Assembly (NCBI GenBank): GCA_038324385.1
Contig: JBBQHX010000010.1
Location: forward strand, 1-31,359
Direction of reading: 5' to 3'
DNA from: JBBQHX01 sp038324385
GTDB taxonomy: Bacteria; Gemmatimonadota; Gemmatimonadetes; Gemmatimonadales; Gemmatimonadaceae
DNA: 31,359 nt
Made by a program: the position numbers and the translations under genes. The notes beneath the pieces were generated by a model, which searched no databases, was not told the DNA's origin, and saw nothing but the letters and a program-made list of their open reading frames with translations. Of the stretch, positions 1 through 8,294 are shown piece by piece. Numbering within the stretch: position 1 is the first letter of the stretch; every line of letters starts with the position of its first letter.

Positions 1-1224
1 GGTCGTGCTCAGGTACATGTCGAACACCCAGCAGGGGGCGGTGGCAACCCCCGGCACGGTGCAGCGGGCATTGCCCGGAAGAGCGAAGTCCCCGCCCGGT
101 GCCGCAAGATCTACGGCCCGCTTGCCCGAGTTGGTGTACGAGGCCTGTCGGGCGAAATCTGTGGCGCCGAGTGCCCAGCCCATCGGAGCGGTGGCGGCGA
201 CTGAGATCGCATGCCCGTTCATCGCGGGGATGCTCGTCAGGTCCTTGCGATCGTCGAAGTTGATGGCGTCGTTGCCCGCCGCCGCGATGACCGTTGTGCC
301 GTGCTGATGGGCGTAGGCGATCGCGCGCTCGAGCGACTTGTTCAACTCGCGAATAGCCGCTTTCAGGTCCCTGCCGACGTTGCCGCGGTGGGCCGGAATG
401 ACGGCACCAAGGCTCATATTGATCACGTGCGCGCCCGCACCCCCATCGGAGAGGGGCCGTGCTGCATACATGATGGCGTCTGGCAACCAGGAGAAGGACC
501 CACTGCCATCTTCGAGCACCTTGACGCCGATAATCGTCGCACCCGGGGCGATTCCGGCCGTGCCAACCCCATTGATCGCCGCCGCAACGATGCCGGCCAC
601 ATGAGTTCCATGCGAGCTGACGTCCTGGTGGAACAGTCGTCCGGGCACAAATGAGCGGGAGGCCGCTACATCCATGTTCTGGCGCAGGTCGGGATGCGAG
701 GCCAGCACGCCACCGTCAAGAATTGCAACGCGCGCCCCGGTGCCGGTGATGCCAACAGCCCACGCCTGATCTGCGTTCACCGCACCAAGAGCCCATTGCG
801 CTGCGGCCAGCGGCTCGCCCGCCGCGAGTCCTGGGCCGCCAGCGGTTGCTACGACGTCGCCCGCGAGTTGAACTTCGCGCATTGGGCGCTGCCAGTCGAT
901 TACCACATCGGGGGTTACGGATTCAATCCCGGCCAGCGCCGCAATTTGACCAGCGAAGTCCGCGTCCGTCGCTTCAACGACTGCCACCCCGATCTCGGAG
1001 TGCGCACTGATCAACGTGCCACCCGCGGCCGCCACTGCCGCGTCCAGGTCGGGCGGAAGGCTCAGAGACCTGCTCAAGACTACGTAGCGCTGAGAGGTCC
1101 GACTATTCGCAAACGAAGCGATGCCGACACCCGGCGAAACAGGCGCGACCACATCGCCGGCGCAGGCGACGAGGCCGGCGAATCCGAAGGCGGCGAGGGG
1201 CAGCGTGGAGCGAGACAAACGCAT
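1..1224 (-). CDS. Subtilisin-like serine protease (S8), 3' end cut by window
   Basis: This is a secreted S8 family endopeptidase. 408 codons are visible and the reading frame runs off the left edge. The start is ATG at 1224, followed by a signal or lipoprotein-type leader (MRLSRS, then a hydrophobic run ending LVACAG, so the Cys near residue 22 may be lipidated). A propeptide-like region (about 40-110) comes before the catalytic domain. The Asp is in the ILDGG motif (Asp170, where DSG or DTG is usual) and the His is in HGTHVAG (His205). The oxyanion Asn is in AAAGND (Asn318). The catalytic Ser (GTSMA box) should lie just past the window edge, so catalytic competence cannot be confirmed here. 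It reads away from the plus-strand gene at 1777. Confidence 0.9.
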   Translation of the reverse strand, partial: MRLSRSTLPLAAFGFAGLVACAGDVVAPVSPGVGIASFANSRTSQRYVVLSRSLSLPPDLDAAVAAAGGTLISAHSEIGVAVVEATDADFAGQIAALAGIESVTPDVVIDWQRPMREVQLAGDVVATAGGPGLAAGEPLAAAQWALGAVNADQAWAVGITGTGARVAILDGGVLASHPDLRQNMDVAASRSFVPGRLFHQDVSSHGTHVAGIVAAAINGVGTAGIAPGATIIGVKVLEDGSGSFSWLPDAIMYAARPLSDGGAGAHVINMSLGAVIPAHRGNVGRDLKAAIRELNKSLERAIAYAHQHGTTVIAAAGNDAINFDDRKDLTSIPAMNGHAISVAATAPMGWALGATDFARQASYTNSGKRAVDLAAPGGDFALPGNARCTVPGVATAPCWVFDMYLSTT

Positions 1225-1776
1225 GTGGTACTCCCGATGAGGGGGAGACGGTAGCCAGTCCCCAGTGGGTCGGAGCGCGCGCCGGAACGCGAGACACGGA
1301 ACGGGCGGGCAATCGCGACTGGGGACGTTGGCAGGGGGCCAGGCGTCACGTCAGGCGATGGCCGCGAACGGTCCGCGGGTCGGGTGCGGCTGTAGGGACG
1401 AGATGCAGCGCCGCTTGCGGGGCAAGACGGGGATGCAACACTGAGTATTATCTCCGGTTCGTTACCGCGCAAGTTCGGATTGTGCGGCCCGACACACGAT
1501 CCCCCAGTCGTTAGGGTCGGCCGGCCGCCGGGGGTCCGACCCGCGTGACGGCCGTACGCCGCTTGACGATCTGGCTACTTGTCCGCTAATGGGGTCCACC
1601 AGTTAGACCGCCGCTCCCTAAAGTCGAGCTCGCTCAACCCAGGGCGCCGAACGCATGCTCCCGGCGTGCGGAAACACGGGAGAAACACGGGCAGCCGCGC
1701 ACCCCGACGGATCCATGTCTGGCTGTGCGCACACCGCCCTCCACAAACACGGGGTAGTGGGCGATCTTTCACGCCC
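1225..1776. other. Divergent intergenic region, no gene seen
   Basis: These 552 bp separate the subtilase from the zinc-ribbon gene. They hold a promoter-like pair on the minus strand (1445-1472), one CGTCAGGC octamer (about 1349-1356) and an inverted repeat with 7-bp arms (1514-1520 and 1536-1542, loop 15). Reading frames here are open only because of high GC. The frame of the zinc-ribbon gene stays open back to an ATG at 1579, but the extra 66 residues resemble nothing and start before no recognisable ribosome binding site. Confidence 0.6.
1445..1472 (-). promoter_or_regulatory. Candidate sigma70-type promoter for the subtilase
   Basis: On the minus strand TTGCGC (1472-1467) is followed after 16 bp by TAATAC (1450-1445). 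It lies about 220 bp before the ATG at 1224, so the leader would be unusually long. It is one of few AT-rich patches in the interval. Confidence 0.35.
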
Positions 1777-2823
1777 ATGTATACGACCTGTCTGTTCTGC
1801 GATCGCGCCTTCGGCACCAACGACACGTTGCGCACGCTTCCGGTGGGGCGACGCATCGCGGTCGATGCCGCGAAGGGACGCCTCTGGGTGGTGTGCCGCG
1901 GGTGTGGACGGTGGAATCTCGTCCCCCTCGACGAACGCTGGGAAGCGATCGAGGAAGCGGAACGCGCCTATCGCGACACGCGGCTGCGTACCGCCACCGA
2001 TAACATCGGCCTGGCGCGGCTGGCCGAGGGGCTGGAGCTGGTGCGGATCGGGGCACCGCTGAGGCCCGAGTTCGCCGCGTGGCGCTATGGCGATCAGTTC
2101 GGCCAGCGCCGTCGTCGGGCCATCCTCTACGGCGTGGGTGGAGCGGTCGCCGTGGGTGCGGTCGGGATCGGCGGGCTCGCCGCCGGAGTGATCACGGCGG
2201 GCGCGATCAACGTGATCACCATCCCGATCAACCTGTATCAGGCCTGGAACCTGCGGCAAAAGGTCGTGCGCCTAACGCTGCAGGACGGCGACCAGATCCA
2301 CGTTCGCACGCAGGACTTCCGCTCGATCCGATTCGTGGGGAATCCCGATGCGCTCACCGTCGAGGCGCCCGTTCGCACCGCGCACCCGACATTCGGCGGG
2401 ATCAGCTCGACCACGCGGACAGAGCGACTCACTGGCGTTGACGCGCACGGCCTCGTCGGCTTGCTGGTGCCTAAGGTCAACCACAATGGCGCCTCACGAG
2501 CCCGCATCGACGACGCGGTGCGCCTGCTCGAGGACGTCGGTGGGCCCACCGCGTTCCTGCGCGAACTCCACATCAATCCCCGTCGCTGGCGCGCCGGCCA
2601 ACTGCTGGGCGATGACGGCGCGCTCTGGCACATGCCGAAGCCCGTTCAGCTCGCGCTCGAGATGGCGTTGCATGAAGACGCCGAACGGGCCGCGCTCGAG
2701 GGCGAACTGTCGATGCTCTCGGTGGCGTGGAAGGAAGCCGAACAGATCGCCGCGATCGCCGACCGCCTGACGCTGCCCGCGGGCATCGACGAGCGCCTCG
2801 ACGATCTGCGGTCTCGCCCGTGA
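1777..2823 (+). CDS. Unrecognised zinc-ribbon membrane protein
   Basis: The product is 348 aa and I do not recognise a named family. The N-terminus carries two CxxC pairs (Cys5/Cys8 in TCLFCD and Cys40/Cys43 in VCRGCG), a likely zinc ribbon. A charged helical stretch follows (50-110), then a Gly/Ala/Val-rich hydrophobic segment at about 115-157, enough for one or two membrane passes or a hairpin. The C-terminal half (160-348) is soluble and rich in acidic and hydrophobic residues, with a helix-rich end. The ATG at 1777 is chosen because it sits four codons before the first CxxC. The 66 upstream codons in frame look non-coding. The next gene starts 35 bp downstream, so the two are probably co-transcribed, but nothing visible links the product to transport. 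Confidence 0.75.
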   Translation: MYTTCLFCDRAFGTNDTLRTLPVGRRIAVDAAKGRLWVVCRGCGRWNLVPLDERWEAIEEAERAYRDTRLRTATDNIGLARLAEGLELVRIGAPLRPEFAAWRYGDQFGQRRRRAILYGVGGAVAVGAVGIGGLAAGVITAGAINVITIPINLYQAWNLRQKVVRLTLQDGDQIHVRTQDFRSIRFVGNPDALTVEAPVRTAHPTFGGISSTTRTERLTGVDAHGLVGLLVPKVNHNGASRARIDDAVRLLEDVGGPTAFLRELHINPRRWRAGQLLGDDGALWHMPKPVQLALEMALHEDAERAALEGELSMLSVAWKEAEQIAAIADRLTLPAGIDERLDDLRSRP

Positions 2824-2857
2824 TCCGTCACGATCCGCCAAGGACCGGGTTCGTCAG

Positions 2858-4003
2858 GTGACCGATGGACGCCCCGCGTTGCGCATCGATCGGCGCGAGC
2901 TCTCGGGTGCATTCGGAGACATCGGCACCGACCTGCCACTGCTCATCGGGATGATCCTCGCCGCGGGACTGCCGGCGGCGGGGGTGTTCGTGACGTTTGG
3001 CCTGCTGCAGTGGTTGACCGCGTGGCGGTATGGCATCCCGATGGCCGTGCAGCCGCTGAAAGCCGTCGCCGTGCTGGTGATCGCGCACCGCCCGCCCGTC
3101 GAGACGATCTGGGGTGCGGGGGTGGCGATCGGCCTGACGATGCTGGTGCTCACGGTCTCGGGCACGCTGGACCGAATCGCCCGGCTCGTCCCCAAGGCCG
3201 TGGTCCGCGGGCTGCAGCTCGGACTCGGCGTGCAGCTCGCCTGGATTGCACTGCGCGAGTACGTACCGGCGGAGGGAGCGGCAGGACTCGCGCTCGCCGC
3301 GGTCGCGGGCGCGATCGTTGTCCTGCTGCGTCACTCGCGGCGCGTGCCGCCGGCCATGCTCGTGCTGGGGGTGGGGATCGTGTGGGCGTTCGTTTTTCGC
3401 CTCGACGCCCGCGACCTCGCGGGCCACGTGGCCATCACGCTCCCCGCGCCCGGGCGCCTGACGATGGACGCGCTCGTCACCGGCGCCCTGCTGCTGGCGC
3501 TTCCGCAGCTGCCGCTCTCGCTCGGAAACTCCGTGCTCGCCACGCGTCAGGTAGCGCACGATCTTTTCCCAGAGCGCCCCGTCCGGATCCGCGAACTGGG
3601 ATTCAGCTATGCGGCGATGAACCTGCTCGCGCCGATCGCGGGCGGCGTGCCCGTCTGCCACGGGTCGGGCGGCCTGGCCGGACATCATGCGTTCGGCGCG
3701 CGCACGGCCGGGTCGCTCGTCGTCTACGGCGCGTTCTACCTGCTGCTCGGCCTGGGTTTCGCTGCCGGCACCGACCAGCTACTCACGCTGATTCCACTGC
3801 CGGCGCTGGGCGTTCTGCTGGCCGCCGAGGGGTTCGTGCTCGCGCGGTTCGCCCGCGACCTCGTTCCGTCGCCACCCGCGCTGCTGCTCGCCGTCGGGGT
3901 CGCCCTGTGCGCGGTGCTCGTGCCGTATGGCTATGTCGTCGGGATGGTCGCGGGGACAGCGGTCGCGCACGCCGCACGCGGATCACGGCTCGCGTCGAGC
4001 TGA
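2858..4003 (+). CDS. MOT1-type molybdate/sulfate transporter
   Basis: This is a 381-aa polytopic inner-membrane protein of the MFS_MOT1 / putative sulfate-molybdate transporter family, distantly related to SulP. It would import molybdate or sulfate. The family's two paired motifs are visible: SGAFGDIGTDLPLL near the N-terminus with PMAVQPLKA after the second helix, and the later pair LSLGNSVLATRQ and PVCHGSGGLAGHH. Some ten hydrophobic segments are apparent. No STAS domain is present, which separates it from true SulP permeases. Start is GTG at 2858, with AAGGA about 13 bp upstream. Substrate is a family inference; no molybdenum-cofactor gene is in the window. Confidence 0.85.
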   Translation: MTDGRPALRIDRRELSGAFGDIGTDLPLLIGMILAAGLPAAGVFVTFGLLQWLTAWRYGIPMAVQPLKAVAVLVIAHRPPVETIWGAGVAIGLTMLVLTVSGTLDRIARLVPKAVVRGLQLGLGVQLAWIALREYVPAEGAAGLALAAVAGAIVVLLRHSRRVPPAMLVLGVGIVWAFVFRLDARDLAGHVAITLPAPGRLTMDALVTGALLLALPQLPLSLGNSVLATRQVAHDLFPERPVRIRELGFSYAAMNLLAPIAGGVPVCHGSGGLAGHHAFGARTAGSLVVYGAFYLLLGLGFAAGTDQLLTLIPLPALGVLLAAEGFVLARFARDLVPSPPALLLAVGVALCAVLVPYGYVVGMVAGTAVAHAARGSRLASS

Positions 4004-4026
4004 GCTGGCGACAGGCGTGGGCAGAA

Positions 4027-4066
4027 CGAAAGGCGCGGCGAGCCTGGGAGCCCGGCCGCGCGTTCG
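4027..4066. terminator. Hairpin between convergent genes
   Basis: CGAA at 4027-4030 pairs with TTCG at 4063-4066, and GCGCGGC at 4033-4039 pairs with GCCGCGC at 4055-4061, with a small bulge between the two helices. It sits between the stop codons of the transporter (+) and the bacilliredoxin (-) and could end both transcripts. No U-tract is evident. Confidence 0.4.
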
Positions 4067-4094
4067 GTCGTGACCGCCGTGATCGACCCGTTGC

Positions 4095-4529
4095 TTACGT
4101 CGTCGCCGGCTCGCCGCAGTGCTGGTCGAACGCCGAGACGAGATCGCGGGCGATCGCTTCGGCGTTCCGCCCCTCGATCTGGTGCCGCTCGAGCATGAAC
4201 ACCACGTCGCCGTCCTTCAGAAGGGCGATCTGCGGCGATGACGGCGGGTACCCCGTGAAGTAGCCACGGGCGCGATTCGTCGCCTCACGATCCTGGCCGG
4301 CGAACACCGTCGTCAGGTTGTCGGGTGTGCGAGCGTTCTGCAGCGCCGTAGCGACCGCCGGGCGGGCGTTCCGGGCGGCGCACCCGCAGATCGAGTTGAC
4401 GACGACCAGCGTCGTGCCGCTCGCGTCCTTGAGCTTCGCGTCGACGTCGTCGGCCGTGCGCAGCTCCTCGACGCCGAGCTGCACGAGCTCCTGGCGCATC
4501 GGGGCGACCATGTTCTCGGGATACATCAT
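4095..4529 (-). CDS. BrxA/BrxB-family bacilliredoxin
   Basis: The product is 144 aa, the usual length of the YphP/YqiW (BrxA/BrxB) family. These thioredoxin-fold proteins remove bacillithiol from S-bacillithiolated cytosolic proteins. The active site is the family's CGC motif (Cys49-Gly50-Cys51 in NSICGCAARN), and the YFTGYPPSSP block, ending in proline-rich turns, fits the cis-Pro region. The start is ATG 4529 (first of two Met), since GAGGAG sits about 7 bp upstream; a longer frame to 4562 begins beyond that site. It stands 96 bp downstream of the GroES-like gene. Bacillithiol use by the host is inferred; see also the YfiT-like gene at 23969. Confidence 0.9.
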   Translation of the reverse strand: MMYPENMVAPMRQELVQLGVEELRTADDVDAKLKDASGTTLVVVNSICGCAARNARPAVATALQNARTPDNLTTVFAGQDREATNRARGYFTGYPPSSPQIALLKDGDVVFMLERHQIEGRNAEAIARDLVSAFDQHCGEPATT

Positions 4530-4625
4530 CGGTGCTCTCCTCGTGTGGTGCGGGTCGCGCATCCGGGCGCCGGACAGGGTGCGCCAGCGCGGCCGAAGGC
4601 GGATCCCGGAATGTTCACCAACCGT

Positions 4626-5003
4626 TCACCAGTCGTTCTCGGGATGGCCATCCTCGCGAACCAGCGCGAGTATCGCCGCCTGCGGAACCACCAGATACTG
4701 CTCATTCTCGAACGTGATTTCCACGGCCGCCTTGCGAAAGAAGAGGGCATAGTCGCCGACCCTGGCCTGCGTCGGGATGAAGCGCCCCTCGCGCGCGCCG
4801 AACCGCCAGGGCTCGTCCGGCGCCTCGGTGAGGTCGGGCATCGGGAGCCCGGGACCGGTGGCGATGATCTTCCCGCCTTGTACGGCCTGGTTGTCCACGG
4901 CCGTGGACGGGAGGTAGAGCCCGACCTTGGTCCGCTCCTCACCCTCACCGACCTTCACCAGCACGCGGTCGCCGACGACCAGCAGGCGTTTGGAATTGGA
5001 CAT
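4626..5003 (-). CDS. GroES-like co-chaperonin (Cpn10 family)
   Basis: This 125-aa protein has the Cpn10 fold signature. RVLVKV is the first strand, and a mobile-loop region contains GLYLP where classical GroES has GIVLP-like residues. KIIATGPG comes next, and the VGDYALFF and EQYLVVPQAAILA strands are at the end. It is longer than GroES (about 97 aa) because of a charged insertion at roughly residues 53-80. No groEL lies beside it, so it is likely a second, specialised copy; partner unknown. TATCTT lies only 6 bp before the ATG with no ribosome binding site, which would fit a leaderless transcript. Confidence 0.8.
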   Translation of the reverse strand: MSNSKRLLVVGDRVLVKVGEGEERTKVGLYLPSTAVDNQAVQGGKIIATGPGLPMPDLTEAPDEPWRFGAREGRFIPTQARVGDYALFFRKAAVEITFENEQYLVVPQAAILALVREDGHPENDW

Positions 5004-5042
5004 GTGCGAAAGATAGTCGCGGTGGGAGGGGCGCGGCTGGAC

Positions 5043-6371
5043 TCACCCCGCGCCGACCACCACTCCCCGGCACTCGCCGAAGCCGATCGACCGCGCTCCC
5101 TCCCGTTCGCACCGACCGACCATGATCACCTCGTCCCCGTCCTGCAGGAAGCCTCGTGTCTCGCCATTCGGCAACCGGACCGGTTCGGCGCCGCGGCGCG
5201 TGAGCTCGAGCAGGCAGCCGCGCGAGTCCGGATCCGGTCCCGACACGGTACCGCTCGCAATGAGGTCGCCCGGACGGAGGTTGCAGCCGCTGCTCGCATG
5301 GTGCGTGAGCATCTGCGCGAGCGTCCAGTACATCTCGCTGAAGCTGCCACGGCTGAGTCGCTCGGGCTCGAGTCCCGCCGCACGCATCTCGGGCGTAAGG
5401 AGCAGCACGTCGAGCGTGATCGCCACGCCGCCTGAGGCGAGATCACGCGCATCCGTGAGGTAGGGGAGCGGCGCCGGGTCGCCCGGCGGCCGCGGCGTCG
5501 CGGGGATGCGGAAGGGCGCCAGCGCCTCCATCGTCACCACCCAGGGCGAGACGGTGGTCAGGAAGTTCTTGGCCAGGAACGGGCCTAACGGCTGATACTC
5601 CCACGCCTGCATGTCACGCGCCGACCAGTCGTTCACCAGGCAGAGCCCGAACAGATGGCGATCGGCCTCGCCGATCGGGATTGGCTCGCCGGGCTGGTTG
5701 CCCGTGCCGATGAACGCCCCGACTTCCATCTCGTAGTCCAGCAGTCGACTCGGCCCGACCGACGGCCGCTCCTGGTCGGCGCCCTTCGTCTGCCCGACGG
5801 GCCGCCTGACGCGGGCCCCGCTCACGACGATCGACGACGCGCGGCCGTGGTAGCCGATCGGCACCCACTTGTAGTTCGGGAGCAGCGGGTTGTCGGGGCG
5901 GAACATCCCGCCGACATTGGTCGCGTGATGCACCGAGGCATAGAAATCGGTGTAGTCGCCAATGCGCGCTGGAATCGTGAGCTCGGCGTCGGCGATGGCG
6001 ATCGTCATCCCCTCGCCGCGTGCGGCCGCGTCGCGCCCCTCGGCCGTGTCGGCGCGCAGCACCCGACTGATCGCCGAGCGCAATGCGCGCCATGCATCGG
6101 GCCCCATCGCCATCAGCGAATTGAGCGCGGTATCCTCGCAGGCGGCCGCCGCGGCGTCCGCCGCATCGCCGATGATCCCCGCACCGCGTGCCGCCCCCAC
6201 GTCCAGGATGCGGTCCCCGATGGCCACGCCGACGCGAAAGGGCTCATCGGCGCCGGCCCGGCGGAAGACACCGTAGGGAAGGTTCTGCACCGGGAAATCG
6301 GCGTCAGGCGCGTTCGCCGACGTCACCCAACTCGTCAGGGTGGCGTCGTGCGTCTCGTTCAACTCGGGCAT
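5043..6371 (-). CDS. fahA: Fumarylacetoacetase
   Basis: This enzyme hydrolyses fumarylacetoacetate to fumarate and acetoacetate, the last step of tyrosine/homogentisate catabolism. At 442 aa it has the full two-domain form. Family residues are all in place: the metal ligands Asp142 (DYTDFYAS), Glu214 and Glu216 (LDYEMEVG) and Asp248 (VNDWSARD), the catalytic His149 (HHATNVG), YHGRASS near 174, and LGPFLAKNF. The N-terminal SH3-like domain covers about 1-130. Start is ATG 6371; the frame stays open for 122 codons upstream but only as a shadow of the next gene. It follows the 310-aa gene by 14 bp, so the two are surely co-transcribed. No homogentisate dioxygenase is in the window. Confidence 0.95.
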   Translation of the reverse strand: MPELNETHDATLTSWVTSANAPDADFPVQNLPYGVFRRAGADEPFRVGVAIGDRILDVGAARGAGIIGDAADAAAAACEDTALNSLMAMGPDAWRALRSAISRVLRADTAEGRDAAARGEGMTIAIADAELTIPARIGDYTDFYASVHHATNVGGMFRPDNPLLPNYKWVPIGYHGRASSIVVSGARVRRPVGQTKGADQERPSVGPSRLLDYEMEVGAFIGTGNQPGEPIPIGEADRHLFGLCLVNDWSARDMQAWEYQPLGPFLAKNFLTTVSPWVVTMEALAPFRIPATPRPPGDPAPLPYLTDARDLASGGVAITLDVLLLTPEMRAAGLEPERLSRGSFSEMYWTLAQMLTHHASSGCNLRPGDLIASGTVSGPDPDSRGCLLELTRRGAEPVRLPNGETRGFLQDGDEVIMVGRCEREGARSIGFGECRGVVVGAG

Positions 6372-6385
6372 GGCAGACAAGTCCG

Positions 6386-7318
6386 TCAGAGCAGGGCGAG
6401 CGCACGCAGGTCGTCCACGGGCTCGCGAAAGGAACAGGATCCGAAGCCCGCCACCATCGCGCGGGTATCCTCCAGACTCCGGACATCGAAGGTCCACGCG
6501 CGCCAGCGAATCGCATCCGTCGTGACGACGAACGCGGCCGCGTCGCGCTCCAGCATCACCGCCTCGGCATCCGTCATCGACCCACCCCCGCGCAGCACGG
6601 CCGCCGCGAGAAAGACGTTGAGATAGCCATGCATCTCGGCGTGCGCACTCCCGGCCTCGTACGTGAGGCGGTACGAGGCGCGCAGCGGATGGTGCAGCCC
6701 GGCGGTGGCCTTGCACGGCACCCCCGCGCGGAGACACGTGTCGAGAAATCGCAGGAGTTGCGCCGCCGGCGGAATCGACTCGGGCGTGACACCCCCCGCG
6801 CGCGCCTTGGCCCTCCCCCGGGCAGCCGCGATCGCGGCGACGAATCGCGCCGGCTCCTCGGTCAGCGGGATCTCGACGTAGACGTCCAGCGCGGCCTCCA
6901 GCTGACGGTACGGCGCCACCATCGAAGCCACCTCAGCCGGTGCGGCCACCCGTACCTCGACCGCCTCCACGACGACACCGGCGGCGACGCCAACGTCGGG
7001 GCGCCCGGCAATGAACGCCTCGAGCAGTGCCGCGTCGGCCCCCGCCTCGGGCCCGCCGAGCACGGAGAGCGGCCAGGCGTCGGGGAGCAGAAGTCCGGGG
7101 CTGTTGTCCCCAAACGCCTCGAGCTCGCCATCGAACTCCGGCAGCCGCGCGATCGGGACGACGAAGCGCCCCAGCATCCACCGGTCGGCCCCCGCATGGT
7201 ACTCGGCGTAGTTCCGGACCGCGGTGGCCATGTCGAGCCCCGCCGGCGGGAAGAGTCCGGCGTAGTCGACGATTCCCGTGAGCAGGGCCCGGAGCGGGGG
7301 CGGAGCGGTTGTGATCAT
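6386..7318 (-). CDS. Unrecognised 310-aa protein in operon with fumarylacetoacetase
   Basis: I cannot name a family. The sequence looks cytosolic, with alternating strands and helices that would suit an alpha/beta or barrel enzyme. Notable blocks are DYAGLFPPAGLDM near the N-terminus, an aliphatic middle with several Glu residues, and CKATAGLHHPLR at about 202-213, where Lys203 and the His pair could be catalytic. Two more are HAEMHGYLNVFLAA and the C-terminal GFGSCSFREPV. The stop is only 14 bp from the fumarylacetoacetase start, so a role in aromatic or branched keto-acid breakdown is plausible. Start is ATG 7318; there is no clear ribosome binding site, but TATCTT at 7348-7343 lies about 25 bp upstream and could be a -10 box. 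Confidence 0.8.
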   Translation of the reverse strand: MITTAPPPLRALLTGIVDYAGLFPPAGLDMATAVRNYAEYHAGADRWMLGRFVVPIARLPEFDGELEAFGDNSPGLLLPDAWPLSVLGGPEAGADAALLEAFIAGRPDVGVAAGVVVEAVEVRVAAPAEVASMVAPYRQLEAALDVYVEIPLTEEPARFVAAIAAARGRAKARAGGVTPESIPPAAQLLRFLDTCLRAGVPCKATAGLHHPLRASYRLTYEAGSAHAEMHGYLNVFLAAAVLRGGGSMTDAEAVMLERDAAAFVVTTDAIRWRAWTFDVRSLEDTRAMVAGFGSCSFREPVDDLRALALL

Positions 7319-7421
7319 CGGCCGGGGTGAGAGTCCGGCGGTAAGATACACCGTGCGTGCCGGGGGGAGCGAGACGGCACGACTCCAGCCGACTCGTGTG
7401 GCACGGCCAGCCGCTCCGCCG

Positions 7422-7646
7422 TCACCCGCCCGTCCCCGCGTTGGTGTCACGCAATCGCGCCCGCAGCGCGTCATCGTCGAGCCGGTCGAGCGCCTGTTCG
7501 GCCTCGAACGGCGTCTCCTCGGCCACGACCACGCTGCGCGCCTCGCCCCCGTCGCGCGGCACGAAGAGCAGCACGAGCGTACCCCAGGATGCCTTCCCCA
7601 CCAGCACGTCCCACCCCTGCCCGCGATCATCGACGACGGTTCGCAC
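7422..7646 (-). CDS. Small conserved-looking protein, function unknown
   Basis: This is a 74-aa soluble protein without signal or membrane segment. It has a strand-rich first half (WDVLVGKASWGTLVLLFVP) and an acidic helical second half. It begins 15 bp after the CBS gene stop and shares that gene's strand, so it is probably translated from the same mRNA. The alternation of hydrophobic residues supports a real protein, but I recognise no family. Confidence 0.6.
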   Translation of the reverse strand: MRTVVDDRGQGWDVLVGKASWGTLVLLFVPRDGGEARSVVVAEETPFEAEQALDRLDDDALRARLRDTNAGTGG

Positions 7647-7661
7647 GGCCGCTCCGTTCAG

Positions 7662-8096
7662 TCACCGCAGGTTGAAGACGTAGCTGTTCAGATACTCGAT
7701 CGTCGCCTGCTGCTCTTCGGTGCGATAGGCGAGCACATCGCGACTGGAGACCACGCCGCACAGTCCGGACGCGTCGACGACGGGGAGATGGCGAATGCTA
7801 CGCGTGAGCATGATCCCGGCGCACTGATCGAGATCCATCTCCGGCGGACAGGTGATGACGGCCGTCGTCATGACGTCGCGCAGCAACACCATGGCGGGAT
7901 CGCGCTCCTCGGCGACGATCCGCCGCAACACGTCGCGTTCGGTGAAGATCCCGACCGGGACGCCCTGATCGGCCACCATCACCGCGCCGATCCCCTGCGC
8001 GTTCATGATCCGCGCCGCCTCCAGCACGGTCGCGTCCGTGGGGAGTGCGACCACCTCGCTCCCCTTGTGCGTCAGAATGTCCTGAACCGTGGCCAT
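7662..8096 (-). CDS. CBS-domain pair protein
   Basis: The product is 144 aa and is composed of two CBS domains (about 5-60 and 75-135), with the typical GIGAVMV...GIFTERDVLR and SIRHLPVVD...GVVSSRDVL repeats. Stand-alone CBS pairs bind adenosyl nucleotides and act as energy or redox sensors on partner proteins. The effector and partner here are unknown. Start ATG 8096 has GAGGAG about 6 bp upstream and a promoter-like pair just before it (8135-8163). It heads a minus-strand run with the 74-aa gene. Confidence 0.9.
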   Translation of the reverse strand: MATVQDILTHKGSEVVALPTDATVLEAARIMNAQGIGAVMVADQGVPVGIFTERDVLRRIVAEERDPAMVLLRDVMTTAVITCPPEMDLDQCAGIMLTRSIRHLPVVDASGLCGVVSSRDVLAYRTEEQQATIEYLNSYVFNLR

Positions 8097-8134
8097 GCGG
8101 GCTCCTCGCTGAGTCTTGAGTCAGATGTCGGGCG

Positions 8135-8163
8135 AGTGTACCACTGCGCGCACGAATGCGAAA
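8135..8163 (-). promoter_or_regulatory. Candidate promoter of the CBS gene
   Basis: On the minus strand TTTCGC (8163-8158) is followed after 17 bp by TACACT (8140-8135). Transcription would start near 8128, giving a leader of about 30 nt that includes the GAGGAG ribosome binding site. Confidence 0.4.
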
Positions 8164-8260
8164 GCGGATTTCCGGGTTGTGCGCGGGAACATCTGAACGG
8201 GCGCGGCTGGGGATGGGTGTCGTTGGCGGGCGCTGGTGTTGCTCGTCGGTCTGGCTGATT

Positions 8261-8294
8261 GAACCGCAGAGGACGCAGAGAAACGCCGCAGAGG
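8261..8294. repeat. GCAGAG dispersed intergenic repeat
   Basis: Three imperfect copies of (C)CGCAGAGG / ACGCAGAGA stand in tandem. Read on the minus strand it gives a spurious LCVLCGS peptide. I know this type of sequence from false translations in the intergenic DNA of several phyla. The right boundary beyond 8294 is uncertain. Confidence 0.5.

Noticed and set aside
1579..1776. 66-codon extension of the zinc-ribbon gene
   Set aside because: No ribosome binding site, Arg/Pro-rich, and the conserved-looking part begins at the ATG at 1777.
3010..4263. Alternative 417-codon plus-strand frame
   Set aside because: Shadow of the transporter in another frame; Arg-rich with no fold-like pattern.
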